Shown here: in pieces, positions 1-11,500 of the stretch
Layout of the letters: every line of letters begins with the position of its first letter
Numbering within the stretch: position 1 is the first letter of the stretch
From: Closterium sp. NIES-65
Taxonomy: Eukaryota > Streptophyta > Zygnematophyceae > Desmidiales > Closteriaceae
Direction: 5' to 3'
Length of the DNA stretch: 64,000 nucleotides
Assembly: GCA_948144175.1 (NCBI GenBank)
Contig: CANXME010002590.1
Coordinates: forward strand, 1,204,501-1,268,500
Notes under the pieces: model-generated
Told to the model about the DNA's origin: nothing
The model's input: the letters and a program-made list of their open reading frames with translations, nothing else
The model's database searches: none
Translations under genes and position numbers: made by a program

Positions 1-3000
1 TCCCCGACAAGGGCTCGGACGCCGAGGAGGCATTGGCTGTCGTGCACATCGACTTGTGCGGGCCACTTCGGGTGGCTGCCAAGGATGGCAGCCTGTACTT
101 CCTGCTGCTGAAGGATCGCCATACTCGGTTCGTGTGGGCAATGCCGATCGCTAAGAAGAGCGACGTGCTGCGGGAGTTCGAGAAGTGGCTGGTGCTTGTG
201 GAACGACAGACGAAGACGTCGGTGCTGTCGCTTCGCTCTGTTCGAGGAGGGGAGTTCCTCGGGAAGGCATTCACTGACTTCGTCGACGGGAAGGGCATCG
301 TCCACGACTTGACGTGCCCCTATACTCCACAGCAGAACGGCATGGTTGAGCGGGAGATGCGCACGGTCGTCTAGTCCGTGCGGACAATGCTTTTGCACAT
401 GGGCGTGCAGCTCCAGTGGTGGTACCTCGCTCTTCAACAGGCTGTCTGGGTGCGCAACTTCTTGGAGTGGTCGACGACGCCGCCGGGGACGACTCCGTAC
501 CAGCTGCTGACCAGGACGAAGCCCGACCTCACGCTGGTGCGGGTGTGGGGCTGCATGGTGCAGTTCATGGTTCCTGAGCAGCAGCGCGGTGGGAAGCTGG
601 CGCCGAAGGCTCGATAGGGGCTTCACCTGGTTGTGTCGCCGGAGAGCAAGGGCTGGGAGGTGCTCGACCTGACCGACAACAAGGTGGTCATGTCGGTCGA
701 GGTGATCTTCTACGAGACGCTGTTGCTTGAGGTGTGAAAGGCAAAGTATGGGCCGGCGTCGGAGCGGATGCAGGCGCACCCACCGACGGACACCTCGACG
801 ACAACGATTCCGTTGCTCACCGAGGTCGACGAGCCTGCTGATGAGGATGGTGTGGAGGTTCTTCCCGCTCCCCCTGTCCTTGCTCCTCCGTTCCCTGTCG
901 CAGATCGGCTTGGGTCGGCACCTGTGTCGACCACCGACGATGAGGGGAGCCTTGAGGCGTCGCCTGTGGCGCCGGCCCATGGCATCGCCGGCGGTCGATA
1001 AGACGTCAAGCTCGTTGACCAGGATGGGAAGCCGTCGACGACAGGGGAGCAGCAGACAGGGGAGCCGGTCAAACAGGAGGCAACAGCAGCGGTGCAGTAG
1101 ACAGGGGAGCTGTCGAAGGCAGCAGCAGACGAGCAGTCGGTCGACGGGTCGAAGCAGCTGGTCGACGACGGGGACGTCGATGAGGAAGGGGAGCAGTTGG
1201 CGGGTGAGGAGTCCACCGAAAGTGACGTGGTGGAAGCTTGAGCTACGATGCACAGGTCGAGCTCGACGGCCACCGGAGCGGCTGAGCTTCCACGCCTGCC
1301 TTCCGCCAGCTGCCTTCACGACGGTGTTCGACGAGGTCGACGACAACCTGTTGTACGACGATGCCGAGGAGGATGAAGACCTGCCGGAGCTCGACCCTGA
1401 CGTGCATGTCGACCCCGAACACCGCTGGGACATCGCCACGATGACGGTGAAGGAGGCGCTGGCGAGCTGGAAGGGCGAGGCGGTGAAGGCCGCCATGGAA
1501 GAAGAGATCCACAACCTCATCGGTATGGGGACTTGGGAGCTGGTCGAATGCCCACACGGGGTGAACATCATGAAGAGCCGGCGGGTGCTGACGACCAATT
1601 ACCGCATCGACGACACCGTTGAGTGCAAGAAGGCGAGGCTGGTCGTGAAGGGCTTCACGCAGGTGTACAGTGCCGACTACGACAAGACGTACTCGCCGGT
1701 GAGCAGCTACGTCACGCTGAGGATCTTCCTCAGCATCGTCGCCGTCCTCGACCTCAACCTGATGCAGCTCAATATGAAGAACGCTTTCTTGCAGAGCAAG
1801 CTCGACAGGGTGCTCTACATGTACCAGCCGGACTACTTCGACGACGGGACCGGCCGGGTGTGTAAGCTGCTGAAGAACCTGTACAGGCTGAAGCAGTCGC
1901 CGCTGCTGTGGTACAGGGCTCTCGACAGTGTGCTGCTGGGCGTCGGCTGGAAGAAGAGCCAGGTCGACGAGGCGCTCTACTTCAAGGCCGGCGACGACAG
2001 AGTGGCCTGCTGGGTGCTGGTCTACGTTGACGACCTTCTCGCCGCAAGCAGCAGCACTACGATGCTGAAGGAGCTACTGAAGGCCGCCTTCGAGCTGCAT
2101 GAGATCTCGCCGGTGGTGAAGTACCTTGGGCTAGAGATCATGCGCGACAGGCCGGCCAGGAAGCTATGGCTGCACCAGCAGGGCTACGCCGACAAGCTGC
2201 GCAGGCGCTTCATCGACGAGGAGCAAGGCGGTCGAGTCCCGAAGACGCCGTTCTCGGTCGACGCCTACGCTCAGCTGACGTTCGACGAGGAGGAGGCTAA
2301 GGAGCACGAGGAGGAGGAGTACCGGTAGAAGGTCGGCTCGCTGCAGTTCGCGGCGATGATAACGAGGCCGGACATCGCGTTCGCCTGCAGCAAGCTGGGG
2401 AGCGGCCTCACGGTGAGGAGCGACCAGCATTGGCGCGAGGTCGACCGCTGCCTCGCCTTCCTCGCCGACACCCGCGACACCGCCCTGGAGTTTGGCGGTG
2501 GACCAGAATCGTTGGAGCTGATCGGCTAATTCGATGCCAACGACGCGGGCGACAATTAGAACCGGACGAGCATGGGAGGCTACGTGTTCGTCTACGGTAG
2601 GGCCGCCGTCTCCTGGTCGAGCTCGCGCATCAAGTGCGCGACATTGTCATCGACCGAGTCAGAGTATGTGGCGGCCACGGACGTCGACAAGGAGGGGTGT
2701 CGACTTCGCTTCCTCCTTGCGGAATTCAAGCTGCTCGACGCCGGGAAGCCGACCATCCTCCGCGTCGACAAGAAGTCGGCAATCACGGTCGCTGAGAGCT
2801 TGGGGCTGACGGGCAACCTCAAGCACATGGAGCGACGCTACGTCTGGCTGCAGCACATGGTGAGGCACAGAAAATTCGTGCTGAAATACATCTCGACCAC
2901 CGAGCAGCCGGCAGACTTCATGACGAAGGAGCTGCATTTTCCGGCTTTCAACCGGTGCTCTGTCGCCATCGGCCAAGTTCGTCTGGCCGACGTCAGCGAC

Positions 3001-3024
3001 GGCGACGATGAGGTGCAGCAGTAG
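1..3024 (+). pseudogene. copia A pol relic: integrase, RT, RNase H
   Basis: The integrase core lies at about 33-617, with HIDLCGPL near the start, a degenerate RGGEF where DRGGEF is expected, and PQQNGMVER. It is broken by stops near 372 and 615. RT runs from about 1290 to 2328: it has the KARLVVKGFTQ, D-Y-D-K-T-YSPV and NLYRLKQSP blocks and the catalytic YVDD in VLVYVDDLLAA. RNase H spans about 2329-3024 and ends in the TEQPADFMTKEL region typical of copia. It carries stops at about 2328 and 2527-2560. Known family function is reverse transcription and integration of the element. This copy cannot make a full polyprotein. The 727-1260 stretch between integrase and RT is low-complexity linker. 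Confidence 0.9.
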
Positions 3025-3153
3025 GTGCCGTGCTCTTCTGCACGGCTGGTGCGGTGACGGCGTGCTGTGTGTGGGGTGCACGCCGAGGACGAGTTTTCTC
3101 CGTGGAGTACTGACGTGTGGGCTGGAGGCCCAAGCGTGAGCGCAACAGGGGAG

Positions 3154-4246
3154 TGTTAACAGGAATGGAGTGTTGGCCCCGCCCTCGCTTGGGCAACTCT
3201 AACAACTTGGTCGGATGTAAGGGAGTAGCAGCTGATCGTTCACAGTGGGAGAGCTGCTCGACGGGCATCGTCAAGCTGCAGGGGACCGCTGTAGTGCTGC
3301 TGTCGACCAGGGAGCTCGACAGCTGCAACTGACTGGTCATGGCGACGGGTGGGCCGTCGACCAGGAGGGGGAGTTTGACCGGGAGGCCTCCGTCGACCTG
3401 CAGCTCGACCGGGAGGTCTCCGTCGACCTGCAGCAGCTCGACCAGGGGGTCCCCGTTGACCTGCAGCTCGACCGGGAGCAGTCTATCGACCTGCAGTTCG
3501 ACCGGAAGGTCGACAGAGCAGTCCGTCGACCTGACAAGTGAGCAGCGATTGACGAGGGGAGCTTGGCGACAACTGCAGACGGTTCTGGTCGACGGAAGGG
3601 GTCCGTCGACCAGAGGGTAGCTCGACGGGAGCTGTGGTCGACCAGAGGCACCTGGTGGTCGACCAGAAGCAGTGGTGGTCGACCGGGTCGACCGGGTAAC
3701 TTGCTCGACGAGTTCTGCGAAGGCACGCGAACGTCGTCGAGGTTGCGATGGCGCAGGCGTCTGCGAGCTGGTATCCCGGAGTCGATGTGGCTCGTCAGGC
3801 GCAGACAACAGCCGACGGATGCCCAACGAGGCAAGTCGGGCTAATCGTCTGCGCGCATCTACGAGCGTGCGCACTGCTGTGTTCTACGGGGGCAACGCTG
3901 GACAGCTGCTCTGTTGCAGCGTTGGCACGCTATCGACCTGCTCTGTTGGCAAATCGCCTTTCCGCAGTGCTGGCGCGGCTCCTCTACGCAACGCTGGCAG
4001 GCGGTCGACCAAGCTGTGCTGGCGGTCGACCAGGCTAGCTGCAGGGTTGCAAGGTGCCTGATGTAGTCATTGTTGTCATTGCTTGTTGTATCATTCTGGA
4101 ATTCTAACTTTGCTAGTGGAAACTCTTGCCGATTTCGCTCGTGAATGTACAAGCACTAAGGAACCAAGCAAAGCTACGATCGTCTCTAGTAGTTCGTGCC
4201 AACCCCCGTAGTCTAGCTCACTACCGTTGTAGAGTGAATCTTCGCA
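3154..4246 (+). repeat. 3' LTR of copia A, GTCGAC-rich
   Basis: It begins TGTTAAC directly after the polypurine tract and ends TTCGCA. The same sequence recurs at 30403-31438 with the same start and the same CGCA end. The LTR is packed with GTCGAC/GTCGACC motifs between about 3300 and 4040. The length of 1093 bp is normal for a copia LTR. Confidence 0.9.
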
Positions 4247-5821
4247 GGTAGGTGGTAAACCGGTGATGAAATCCAAGCTGACCACTTGCCAAGGCTGTTC
4301 CGGGACAGGTAAAGGCTGAAGAAGTCTTGCTTTCTTCTGCTTACTGCTTTTCATCCGCTGGCACGTGTCGCACGAAGTGACGTACTTTTGCACGCGTTTG
4401 CCATGTGAGGCCAGTAGTAGACTTTCGCAATCCTGGCAAGAGTCTTGTTACTCCCGAAGTGTCCAGCGTAGAGCACGTCATGGAATTCTTCGAGAAGCAA
4501 CTGCCAAAGAGGCGAGTAGTTGGGTACCCATATCTTTGTTGATCCTTTGCGTAGTGCGACGTCGTGGTCCCACTGCAACAATTTCATTTTCTCTGCCATG
4601 GGAATCTCGGGGTCGATGGTATATCCGTGCGTGAAGAGTCCCTTGAGTAGCGGATTCATCCCCTGAATCTGTATGGCGGCAACGTGTCCAGGCCGGCTCA
4701 GTGCGTCTGCCTTATTCTTGTGTCCCGGCTTGTACACGATGTTGTTGTCGAAGTGCGTCTCGAGGAAGTCAATCCACATGACTTGTCGTCTGGAGAGGGT
4801 CGGCTGCGTCTTTAGGTACTTCAGGCTGCAATGGTTAGTGTAGACCGTGGTCTTTCTCCCTTCGAGGTAGCATCGCCATGTCTTGAATGCGGTGATGATC
4901 GCTAAGGCCTCTTTGTCGTGAATTAGGTAGTTGAGTTCTGCCCTGTGCAATTTTTCGCTGAGGTAAGCGATTGGTTGTAGTCCTTTCCCTTCGTCTTGCA
5001 ACAAGACTGCTCCAACTGCTTGGTCGCTAGCGTCAGCTTCGATGACGTAGTCTTTTTCTAGATTTGGCTGGATCAGGACGGGTGCGGACGTAAGTGCAGT
5101 CTTCAACTGCTCCATGGCTTGCTGGTGCACATCCTCCCACTTGAACGGTGTATTCTTCTTCAGTAGATTGGTGAGAGGTGTTGCAATCTTCGCATACTGT
5201 GACACGAACCGATTGTAGTAGTTCGCAAAGCCAAGGAATTGCTGAAGTTCCTTCACGTTCTCCTGTGTCTTCCACGTACGTACGGCTTCGATCTTCTTTG
5301 GGTTGACATGGACTCCTTGAGCACTCAACATGTGTCCAAGGAACAGAACTTTCTTCAAAGTAAACTCGCTCTTGGATAGCTTGACGTAGAACTTCTCTCG
5401 TCGAAGTATCACGAAGACACGTTGTAGGTGTTCGATGTGCTGCTCTATGTCCCTCGAGTAGATCAGGATGTCGTCGAGGTACACCACTACGCATTCGTCG
5501 AGTAGAGGCCTGAGAATATGGTTCATTTCGGCCTGGAATGTAGCGGGTGCGTTGGTGAGTCCGAACGGCATGACAAGGTGCTCGTAGGATCCGTATCGTG
5601 TCCGAAACGCCATCTTATAGATGGAGTTGTCCGCCATCCGGATCTGCCAATATCCCGATCTCAAATCGAGTTTTGAGAATACCGTGGCTCCACGAAGCTG
5701 GTCAAGTAGATCGTTAATCCGTAGAATCGGATACTTGTTCTTGATCGTCTGCTTGTTGAGGGCTCGGTAGTCGATGCACATGCGTAAGCTTCCGTCAGGT
5801 TTTGGTGTGAAATGCACTGGT
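4247..5821 (-). pseudogene. Ty3/gypsy element B, pol fragment (RT, RNase H, start of integrase)
   Basis: Read on the minus strand, this has the gypsy RT core ([19 protein letters not shown], then YLDDILIYS with the catalytic YLDD at about residues 113-116 of the open part). RNase H ([15 protein letters not shown]) and the integrase zinc-finger region ([12 protein letters not shown]) follow. The integrase is cut at 4247 by the end of copia A. The RT N-terminal side is cut at 5821 by element N and resumes at 7658-7781. The sequence is close to elements C and F, so it belongs to the same chromovirus-like lineage. The reading frame across RT and RNase H is still open for 488 codons, but the element is incomplete and has no LTR in the window. 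Confidence 0.9.
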
Positions 5822-7657
5822 TGTCAGATTATAATGCATGTCTAGTCTGTAGTGGGGTACTCAAAAGTGAGTATAACCCTTTTAGGGCTTACTACTTGTA
5901 ACCCCCTCCTTTCTAGTTACAACATCCTCCTAAAATCTCTCGACATTTTCCTTACACCCTCGAACTTCACTACTAAGTCACTCCTAAACCATGGCTCCTA
6001 AGCCTACTAAACTCTAGTACCTAAACATGCTATCAGAGCTTAACGCTCCTGGCCTGTGGGCCCACTTGCTTCCGCTGCCCTACTGTGTGTCGCACGCCCC
6101 GTGGCGCGCGACATCCTATTTTTCTTCCCGCCACGCGCTCGGAACGCGTGGCGGTTTTCTGCCCGCCGTGCGCCCCGAGGCGCGCGGCGGGTTCCTACCT
6201 CGTCACGGCGTCTTGGGGGCCCGCGCACTGGCCCCAACCGTCGCCTCGTCGCGGCGTTTTGGGGGCCCGCACGCAGGCCCCTCCCGTCGCCTCGTCGCGG
6301 CACTTTCGGGGCCCGCGAGCCGGCCCCTCCCGTTGCCTCGTCGCGGCGCCTTAGGGGCCTGCGCGCGGTCCCCTCCCGTCGCCCGTCGAGGCACTTTCGG
6401 GGGCCTGCGCGGCTCCCTAGCACGTCGCCCGTCAGGGCACCCTGGGGGCCGCGCCCTTCCCCTCCCCTCCCTCCTACTTTCCGCTGCAGCAGCAGCCCCT
6501 GGAGCAGCCGCCCCAGCAGCAGCAGCCCCTGGAGCAGCCGCCCCAGCAGCAGCAGCCCCTGGAGCAGCCGCCCCAGCGGCAGCAGCCCCTGCAGCAGCCG
6601 CCCCAGCAGCAGCAGCCCCTGGAGCAGCCGCCCCAGCAACAGTAGCCCCTGGAGCAGCCGCCCCAGCAGCAGCAGCCCCTGGAGCAGCCGCCCCAGCAGC
6701 AGGAGCCCCTGGAGCAGCCGCCCCAGCAGCAGCAGCCCCTGGAGCAGCCGCCCCAGCAGCAGCAGCCCCTGGAGCCGCCGCCCCAGCGGCAGCAGCCCCT
6801 GGAGCAGCCGCCCCACCAGCAGCAGCCCCTGGAGCCGCCGCCACATCAGCAGCCGCCCCAGCAGCAGCAGCCCCTGGAGCAGCCGCCCCTAGCCCCTGCA
6901 GCAGCCGCTCCTGGACCCGGTGCAGCCGTGGGGGGGTGGGTGTGGGGGTGATGGTTGTGGGGGTGTCGGTTGTGCGTGCCGTCCCCTCCTCCTCCTCCTC
7001 CTCCTCCTCCTTCGTCTCCCACTGCTGCAGCTATCGCTGAGGGGGGTGGATGTGTGGGAGTCTAGGGTTTAGGGTTTAAGGGGGTGCTGTGGGTGTAGGG
7101 CTAGGGTTGAGTGGAGGCAGCAATCTTGTCGTCAGCAGCACCAGCAGTCCGGAGGCTACAATCTCCGGTAGTTGCCAGTCGCCTGTGGGTCAGTTGCTCC
7201 TGCCGCTCGTCTATAGCCGCGGAGCCAGTTACTCCTGTAGTCCAGGCCTTTGCTTCGGTAGCCACTGAGCCAGCAGCTCGTCTGTGTGTCTGCAGCGTCA
7301 GCAGTCGCCTCCCATCTTCTCTCCCCCACAGTCTCTCCTCCTCCTCACTTGCCCTCTGTGATTAGCTCTAGCCTGACTTACCTATTGTGAACTCTTGCTC
7401 TATGCCTGCATGCTGTACTGATTATACCCCACTTTGACTATGGGGGTGTGTCAGATTATAATGGATGTCTAGTCTGTAGTGGGGTACTCAAAAGTGAGTA
7501 TAACCCTTTTAGGGCTTACTACTTGTATCCCCCTCCTTTCTAGTTACAACATCCTCCTTCTAAAATCTCTCGACATTTTCCTTACACCCTCGAACTTCGC
7601 TACTAAGTCACTCCTAAATCATGGCTCCTAAGCCTACTAAACTCTAGTACCTAAACA
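5822..7657 (+). mobile_element. Non-coding LTR retroelement N (1836 bp), complete with TSD
   Basis: Two near-identical LTRs (5822-6027, 206 bp; 7449-7657, 209 bp) begin TGTCAGATT and end CTAAACA. The target-site duplication is CTGGT (5817-5821 and 7658-7662), inside gypsy B RT. A primer-binding-like site (TGCTATCAGAGC) starts at 6028, and a purine tract (TATGGGGGTG) precedes the 3' LTR. The internal 1421 bp has no gag or pol, only a GC-rich leader, a 30-bp CAG-rich array and a short 3' region with (TTTAGGG)2. Near-identical LTRs indicate a recent insertion. It needs enzymes from another element. Confidence 0.93.
6481..6890 (+). repeat. 30-bp CAG-rich tandem array inside element N
   Basis: About 13-14 copies of a unit built as CCCCAGCAGCAGCAGCCCCT plus GGAGCAGCCG. 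The array keeps several reading frames open on both strands, which explains the long Ala/Pro- and Ser-rich ORFs seen there. I do not regard these as genes. Confidence 0.9.
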
Positions 7658-7781
7658 CTGGTGCACCATATGGTGATGTTGATGGTCGAATGAGTCCTTT
7701 GTCCAGAAGGTACTCGATCTGCTTCTTCATGTCAACCAACTCCATAGGCATAAGTCGATATGGTGCTCGGAAGGTTGGTTT
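7658..7781 (-). pseudogene. gypsy B RT N-terminal fragment, continuation beyond N
   Basis: The minus strand encodes [20 protein letters not shown] and then [12 protein letters not shown], the segment just upstream of the RT block at 5800. Element N separates the two pieces. The right edge at 7781 is the start of a TRIM. Confidence 0.9.
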
Positions 7782-8182
7782 TGTCAGAATCCCAACCACT
7801 AGACCATTGGGATAAAAGGGCTTGTTTCAGTAGCGGGTCAGTGCGCCCATAACCCCCCAGGCGAACGCACCTGTAACCCTCTCCAGGATCAATCGGGCAT
7901 CCACAGTGCAGATCTACTGACACCCCCCCACACTGGGAGGCCCAGGACTAAGCACAGCGGCAACGGCCTACATGTGCATACACCGGGAATCGAACCCGAG
8001 ACCGCTCTGATACCATGTCAGAATCCCAACCACTAGACCATTGGGATAAAAGGGCTTGTTTCAGTAGCGGGTCAGTGCGCCCATAACCCCCAAGGCGAAA
8101 GCGCCTGTAACCCTCTCCAGGATCAATCGGGCATCCACAGTGCAGATCTACTGACACCCCCCCACACTGGGAGGCCCAGGAC
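7782..8182 (-). mobile_element. TRIM copy 1 (tandem, truncated), tRNA-like promoter
   Basis: Two LTR-like repeats of 141 bp (7782-7922 and 8016-8156) begin TGTCAG and end CTGACA. They flank a 93-bp internal region that on the minus strand begins TGGTATCAGAGC, the canonical initiator-Met tRNA primer site, and ends in a G-rich tract. After the second LTR, 26 bp of another internal region (8157-8182) follow before the LTR of gypsy C, so this copy was probably a tandem LTR-internal-LTR-internal array hit by C. It has no coding capacity. Confidence 0.85.
7986..8040 (-). promoter_or_regulatory. tRNA-like internal pol III promoter (A and B boxes) in TRIM copy 1
   Basis: On the minus strand an A-box match TGGTCTAGTGG (8040-8030) lies in the LTR, and a perfect B box GGTTCGATTCC (7996-7986) lies in the internal region, 33 nt apart as in a tRNA gene. 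The A box sits in the loop of a 7-bp hairpin (ATCCCAA/TTGGGAT). The primer-binding site falls between the boxes. The match to known box consensus sequences is seen in the sequence; transcription is inferred. Confidence 0.7.
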
Positions 8183-8572
8183 TGTGAGGATCTAGGATCG
8201 AGTTCAGAAAAGAGAATGAGAATTGAGTCGAATTGAATTGAATTGAATGTCTTCACCTGGGTACAACACGAGGCTATATATAGGCTCGACACAAGGCCCC
8301 GTAACCAGGTGTTACGCGAAGGTTCCGCGGGCCGCGTAGCGTCCCGAACGGATCCTTACCGAATTCGGTAGAAGGCAATTCGGTGGCAACCGAAAAGCCA
8401 GAATTCGGTGCACGCAGCCTAGCTCGGTGCTATAACTATAACAAAATATAGGAAAGCACCTAGCCTAGGAAATCAAGCAATTCATGCATGCATATAATTA
8501 TCCTATGCTAGAAATAGCATGATAAAGTAAAGGCAAGCAAGCATAGCTGGCATAAGCCGTCGTACTCTCACA
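8183..8572 (-). repeat. 3' LTR of gypsy C
   Basis: Read on the minus strand it begins TGTGAGAGTACGACGGC and ends with CCTCACA, like the LTRs of element F (19083-19450 and 24582-24949). On the + strand the left edge is TGTGAGGATC at 8183. The purine tract of the element lies just to its right (GGGGGGGACG on the minus strand). Confidence 0.9.
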
Positions 8573-8582
8573 CGTCCCCCCC

Positions 8583-11500
8583 TCAAAGCTGGGTGGCGTG
8601 AGATACACCCTGCTTGACAAGATAGTCCTTGAGAGCACGGCGTGCGTTGCCCATATCAGCTTCTGCAATCCAACTGTCCTCTGTGGGGTCGTATCCCTTC
8701 CAGCGTATCAGGAACTCGAGGGTCTTGCCGCCGCGGCGCCGATGAGAGAGAACGCGCTCGATCTCGTACTCGGGTTCATCCTGCACAAGAACAGGTGGAG
8801 GTGGCGGTAGATGCCGTCCCTTGAACTGTTGGTTGGGGTCCTTGTAGGGTTTCAGTAGCTGCACATGGAAAGCATTGTGAAGCTTCCACGTATCTGGTAA
8901 GCGCAAGCGGAATGTAACTGGTGTCACCTGTGCCGCAACGAGAAAAGGACCACAGAAACCAGGCCGGAGTTTGGATGGGAGGTGAGACAGGTTCAAGTTG
9001 CGCGTGTCAAGAAGCACCTGATCTCCGACTGCTACTGAGTGATCACGTCGCTGACGATCGGCATACTGCTTCTGGGAGGTCTGCATCGTGGTGAGTCGTC
9101 GCTGAGTCTTCTCCCATAGCTGCTGCATGGTGGTGACGAAGTCATGTGCGGCTTGGACGTGTGCCGGTGTAGTTGGCTCCTGTGGTGTGAGTGGTTCCCA
9201 TCCGTAACACAGGAAGAAAGGAGTTTTCCCTGTGGCCGCATGTGATGCGTTGTTGTAAGCGAACTCTAGGGTCGGTAACTGTGTGTCCCAGTGGCTGACG
9301 TCCTCTTTGCAAGCTGTGCGCAGTAACTGTTCAACCACTTGATTGAGTCGCTCTGTCTGTCCGTTAGTCTGGGGGTGGTATGCTGAAGACATTGCAAGCT
9401 TTGTCCCCAACAGTCCCATGAGCTCCTTCCAGAACTTACTGGTGAATTTTGGGTCTCTGTCTGAGATGAGTGTAGCGGGGATGCCGTGGATGGTGATGAT
9501 GCGGTCGAAGAAGAGGCGAGCAGTTGCTTCAGCTGTAGCTGTGGCGCTGGTCGGTATGAAGTGACCCATTTTGGAGAACTTATCGATGACTACGAGGATG
9601 GAATCGTGCCCCTGTGAGGTCGAAGGAAGTCCGGTGATGAATTCGAGGCTAACGACCTGCCATGGCTGCTCCGGTACGGGTAGAGGCTGAAGTAACCCTG
9701 CATTTTTCTGCTTGCTGCTCTTCATCCGCTGGCACGTGTCGCAAGAGGTGACAAACTGCTGCACGTCTGCTGCCATCCCGGGCCAGTAGTAATACTTCGC
9801 TATCCCTGCTAACGTCTTGTTGCTCCTGAAATGTCCCGCGTATGGTACGTTGTGAAACTCCTCCAATAGGATCTGCCGTAGCGGGGCGTAATTCGGTACC
9901 CAAATCTTTCCTGAACCTTTCCTTACAGCTAAGTCTTTCTCCCACTGTAATAGCTTCTTGGTATGTGCTGTAGCAATCTCTGCGTCCACGGAGTACCCAT
10001 GTTGGAATAGACCCTTGAGCAGAGGGTTCATCCCGTCGAGCTGGATGCCTGCTACATGTCCGGGGCGGCTCAACGCGTCTGCCTTGTTGTGTAGCCCGGG
10101 CTTGTAGACGATGTCGTAGTGGAAGTGAGTTTCCAGGAAGTCCACCCACCGCACCTGTCGTCGTGAGAGTGTCGGCTGTGACTTCAGGTATTTGAGACTG
10201 CAGTGGTCAGTATAGACTGTAGTCTTGGCTCCCTCTAGGTAACACCTCCACGCCTTGAAGGCTATGACTATCGCTAAGGCTTCCTTGTCGTGAATGGGGT
10301 AGTTTAGTTCTGCTCCGTGTAGCTTCTTACTGAGGTAGGCGATGGGCTGCAAACCGCGTCCGTGATCCTGCATCAGTACTGCTCCGACTGCTTGGTCACT
10401 AGCGTCTGCTTCCACCACGTAGTCCTTGTCTGGATCCGGCAAGATGAGTACTGGCGCTGTAGTCAGTGCTGTCTGTAGCTGCTCCATGGCTTGCTGATGA
10501 AGGGTATCCCATTTGTAGGGCGTATCCTTTTTCAGTAGGCCGGTTAGTGGCGCTGCTATCTTAGCGTACTGCGGCACGAACCTGTTATAGTAGTTGGCGA
10601 AGCCTAGGAACTGCTGTAACTCCTTCACGTTCTCTGGTACTTTCCACTTCTTGACGGCTTCGATCTTCCGTGGGTCCACGTGTACGCCCTCGGCACTCAC
10701 CATGTGCCCGAGAAACTGCACCTTCTTCAGGGCGAAGTCGCTCTTTGACAGCTTCACGTAGAACTTGTTTTTCCGCAGGATCTCGAACACCTTCCGTAGA
10801 TGCTCCACGTGCTCCTTCATGTTCTTGGAGTAGATGAGAATGTCGTCCAGGTACACCACCACGCATTCGTCCAGCAGGGGTCGTAAGATGTGATTCATCT
10901 CCGCCTGAAACGTTGCTGGTGCGTTGCAGAGTCTGAACGGCATCACCAAGTATTCGTAGGAGCCGTATCTGGTACGGAACACTGTCTTGTGGACGGAGTT
11001 GTCTGCCATCTTGATCTGCCAGTAGCTCGATCGTAGGTCCAGCTTCGAAAATACTGTTGCTCCACGCAGTTGATCGAGTAGGTCGTCTATGCGCGGTATG
11101 GGATATTTGTTTTTTACTGTCTGTTTGTTTAGTGCGCGGTAGTCGATGCACATCCGTAGACTGCCGTCTGGTTTTGGAGTGAAGAGAACTGGTGCGCCGT
11201 AGGGAGAGGTGGATGGGCGGATCAGTTGTGTGTCCAGTAGATACTCTATCTGTTTTTTCATGTCTGTCAGTTCAGTCGGACTCAGTCGGTATGGTGCACG
11301 TGAGACGGGTTTCGCACCTGGTTCCTCCACGATCTCGTGCTCGTGGGTGCGTGCTGGAGGTACGCCTGTGGGTAGGTCGTCGGGCATTATATCCTTGTAC
11401 TGCTCCAAGACCTCCTCCTCTGCTGCTGCTATAACCAGTGCTAAGTAACTCGTTTTACTCTCGTTCATTGTCCGTTCGAACCGTGCCAGTGTCGTTTCAG

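Larger units (their letters stand above)
1..4246 (+). mobile_element. Ty1/copia retrotransposon A, 3' part (5' end outside window)
   Basis: On the + strand, an integrase relic, reverse transcriptase and RNase H are followed by a purine tract (AACAGGGGAG) at 3144-3153 and an LTR at 3154-4246. The copia order (integrase before RT) is clear. The LTR end at 4246 lies inside a minus-strand gypsy integrase (element B), so A inserted into B. The expected right target-site duplication is GGTAG (4247-4251), but the left copy is outside the window. In-frame stops in integrase and RNase H show it is dead. Confidence 0.9.

Noticed and set aside
710-1273. Ser/Thr-rich minus-strand ORF opposite copia A
   Set aside because: Shadow of the low-complexity linker between integrase and RT of the copia relic.
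6027-7040. 337-codon Ala/Pro-rich ORF and its overlapping frames
   Set aside because: It lies entirely in the GC-rich leader and 30-bp array of element N, with equally long frames on both strands. It shows no domain or conservation signal.
7980-8045. A bona fide tRNA-Glu-like gene
   Set aside because: A and B boxes are present, but acceptor-stem pairing and a normal anticodon arm are absent. The segment sits at an LTR/primer-site junction repeated in three TRIM copies.
7782-8182. Tandem tRNA-derived SINE dimers
   Set aside because: Copies 2 and 3 have 5-bp TSDs outside a repeat-internal-repeat structure with TGTCAG/CTGACA ends, primer site and purine tract. SINEs would have longer TSDs and an A/T-rich tail.
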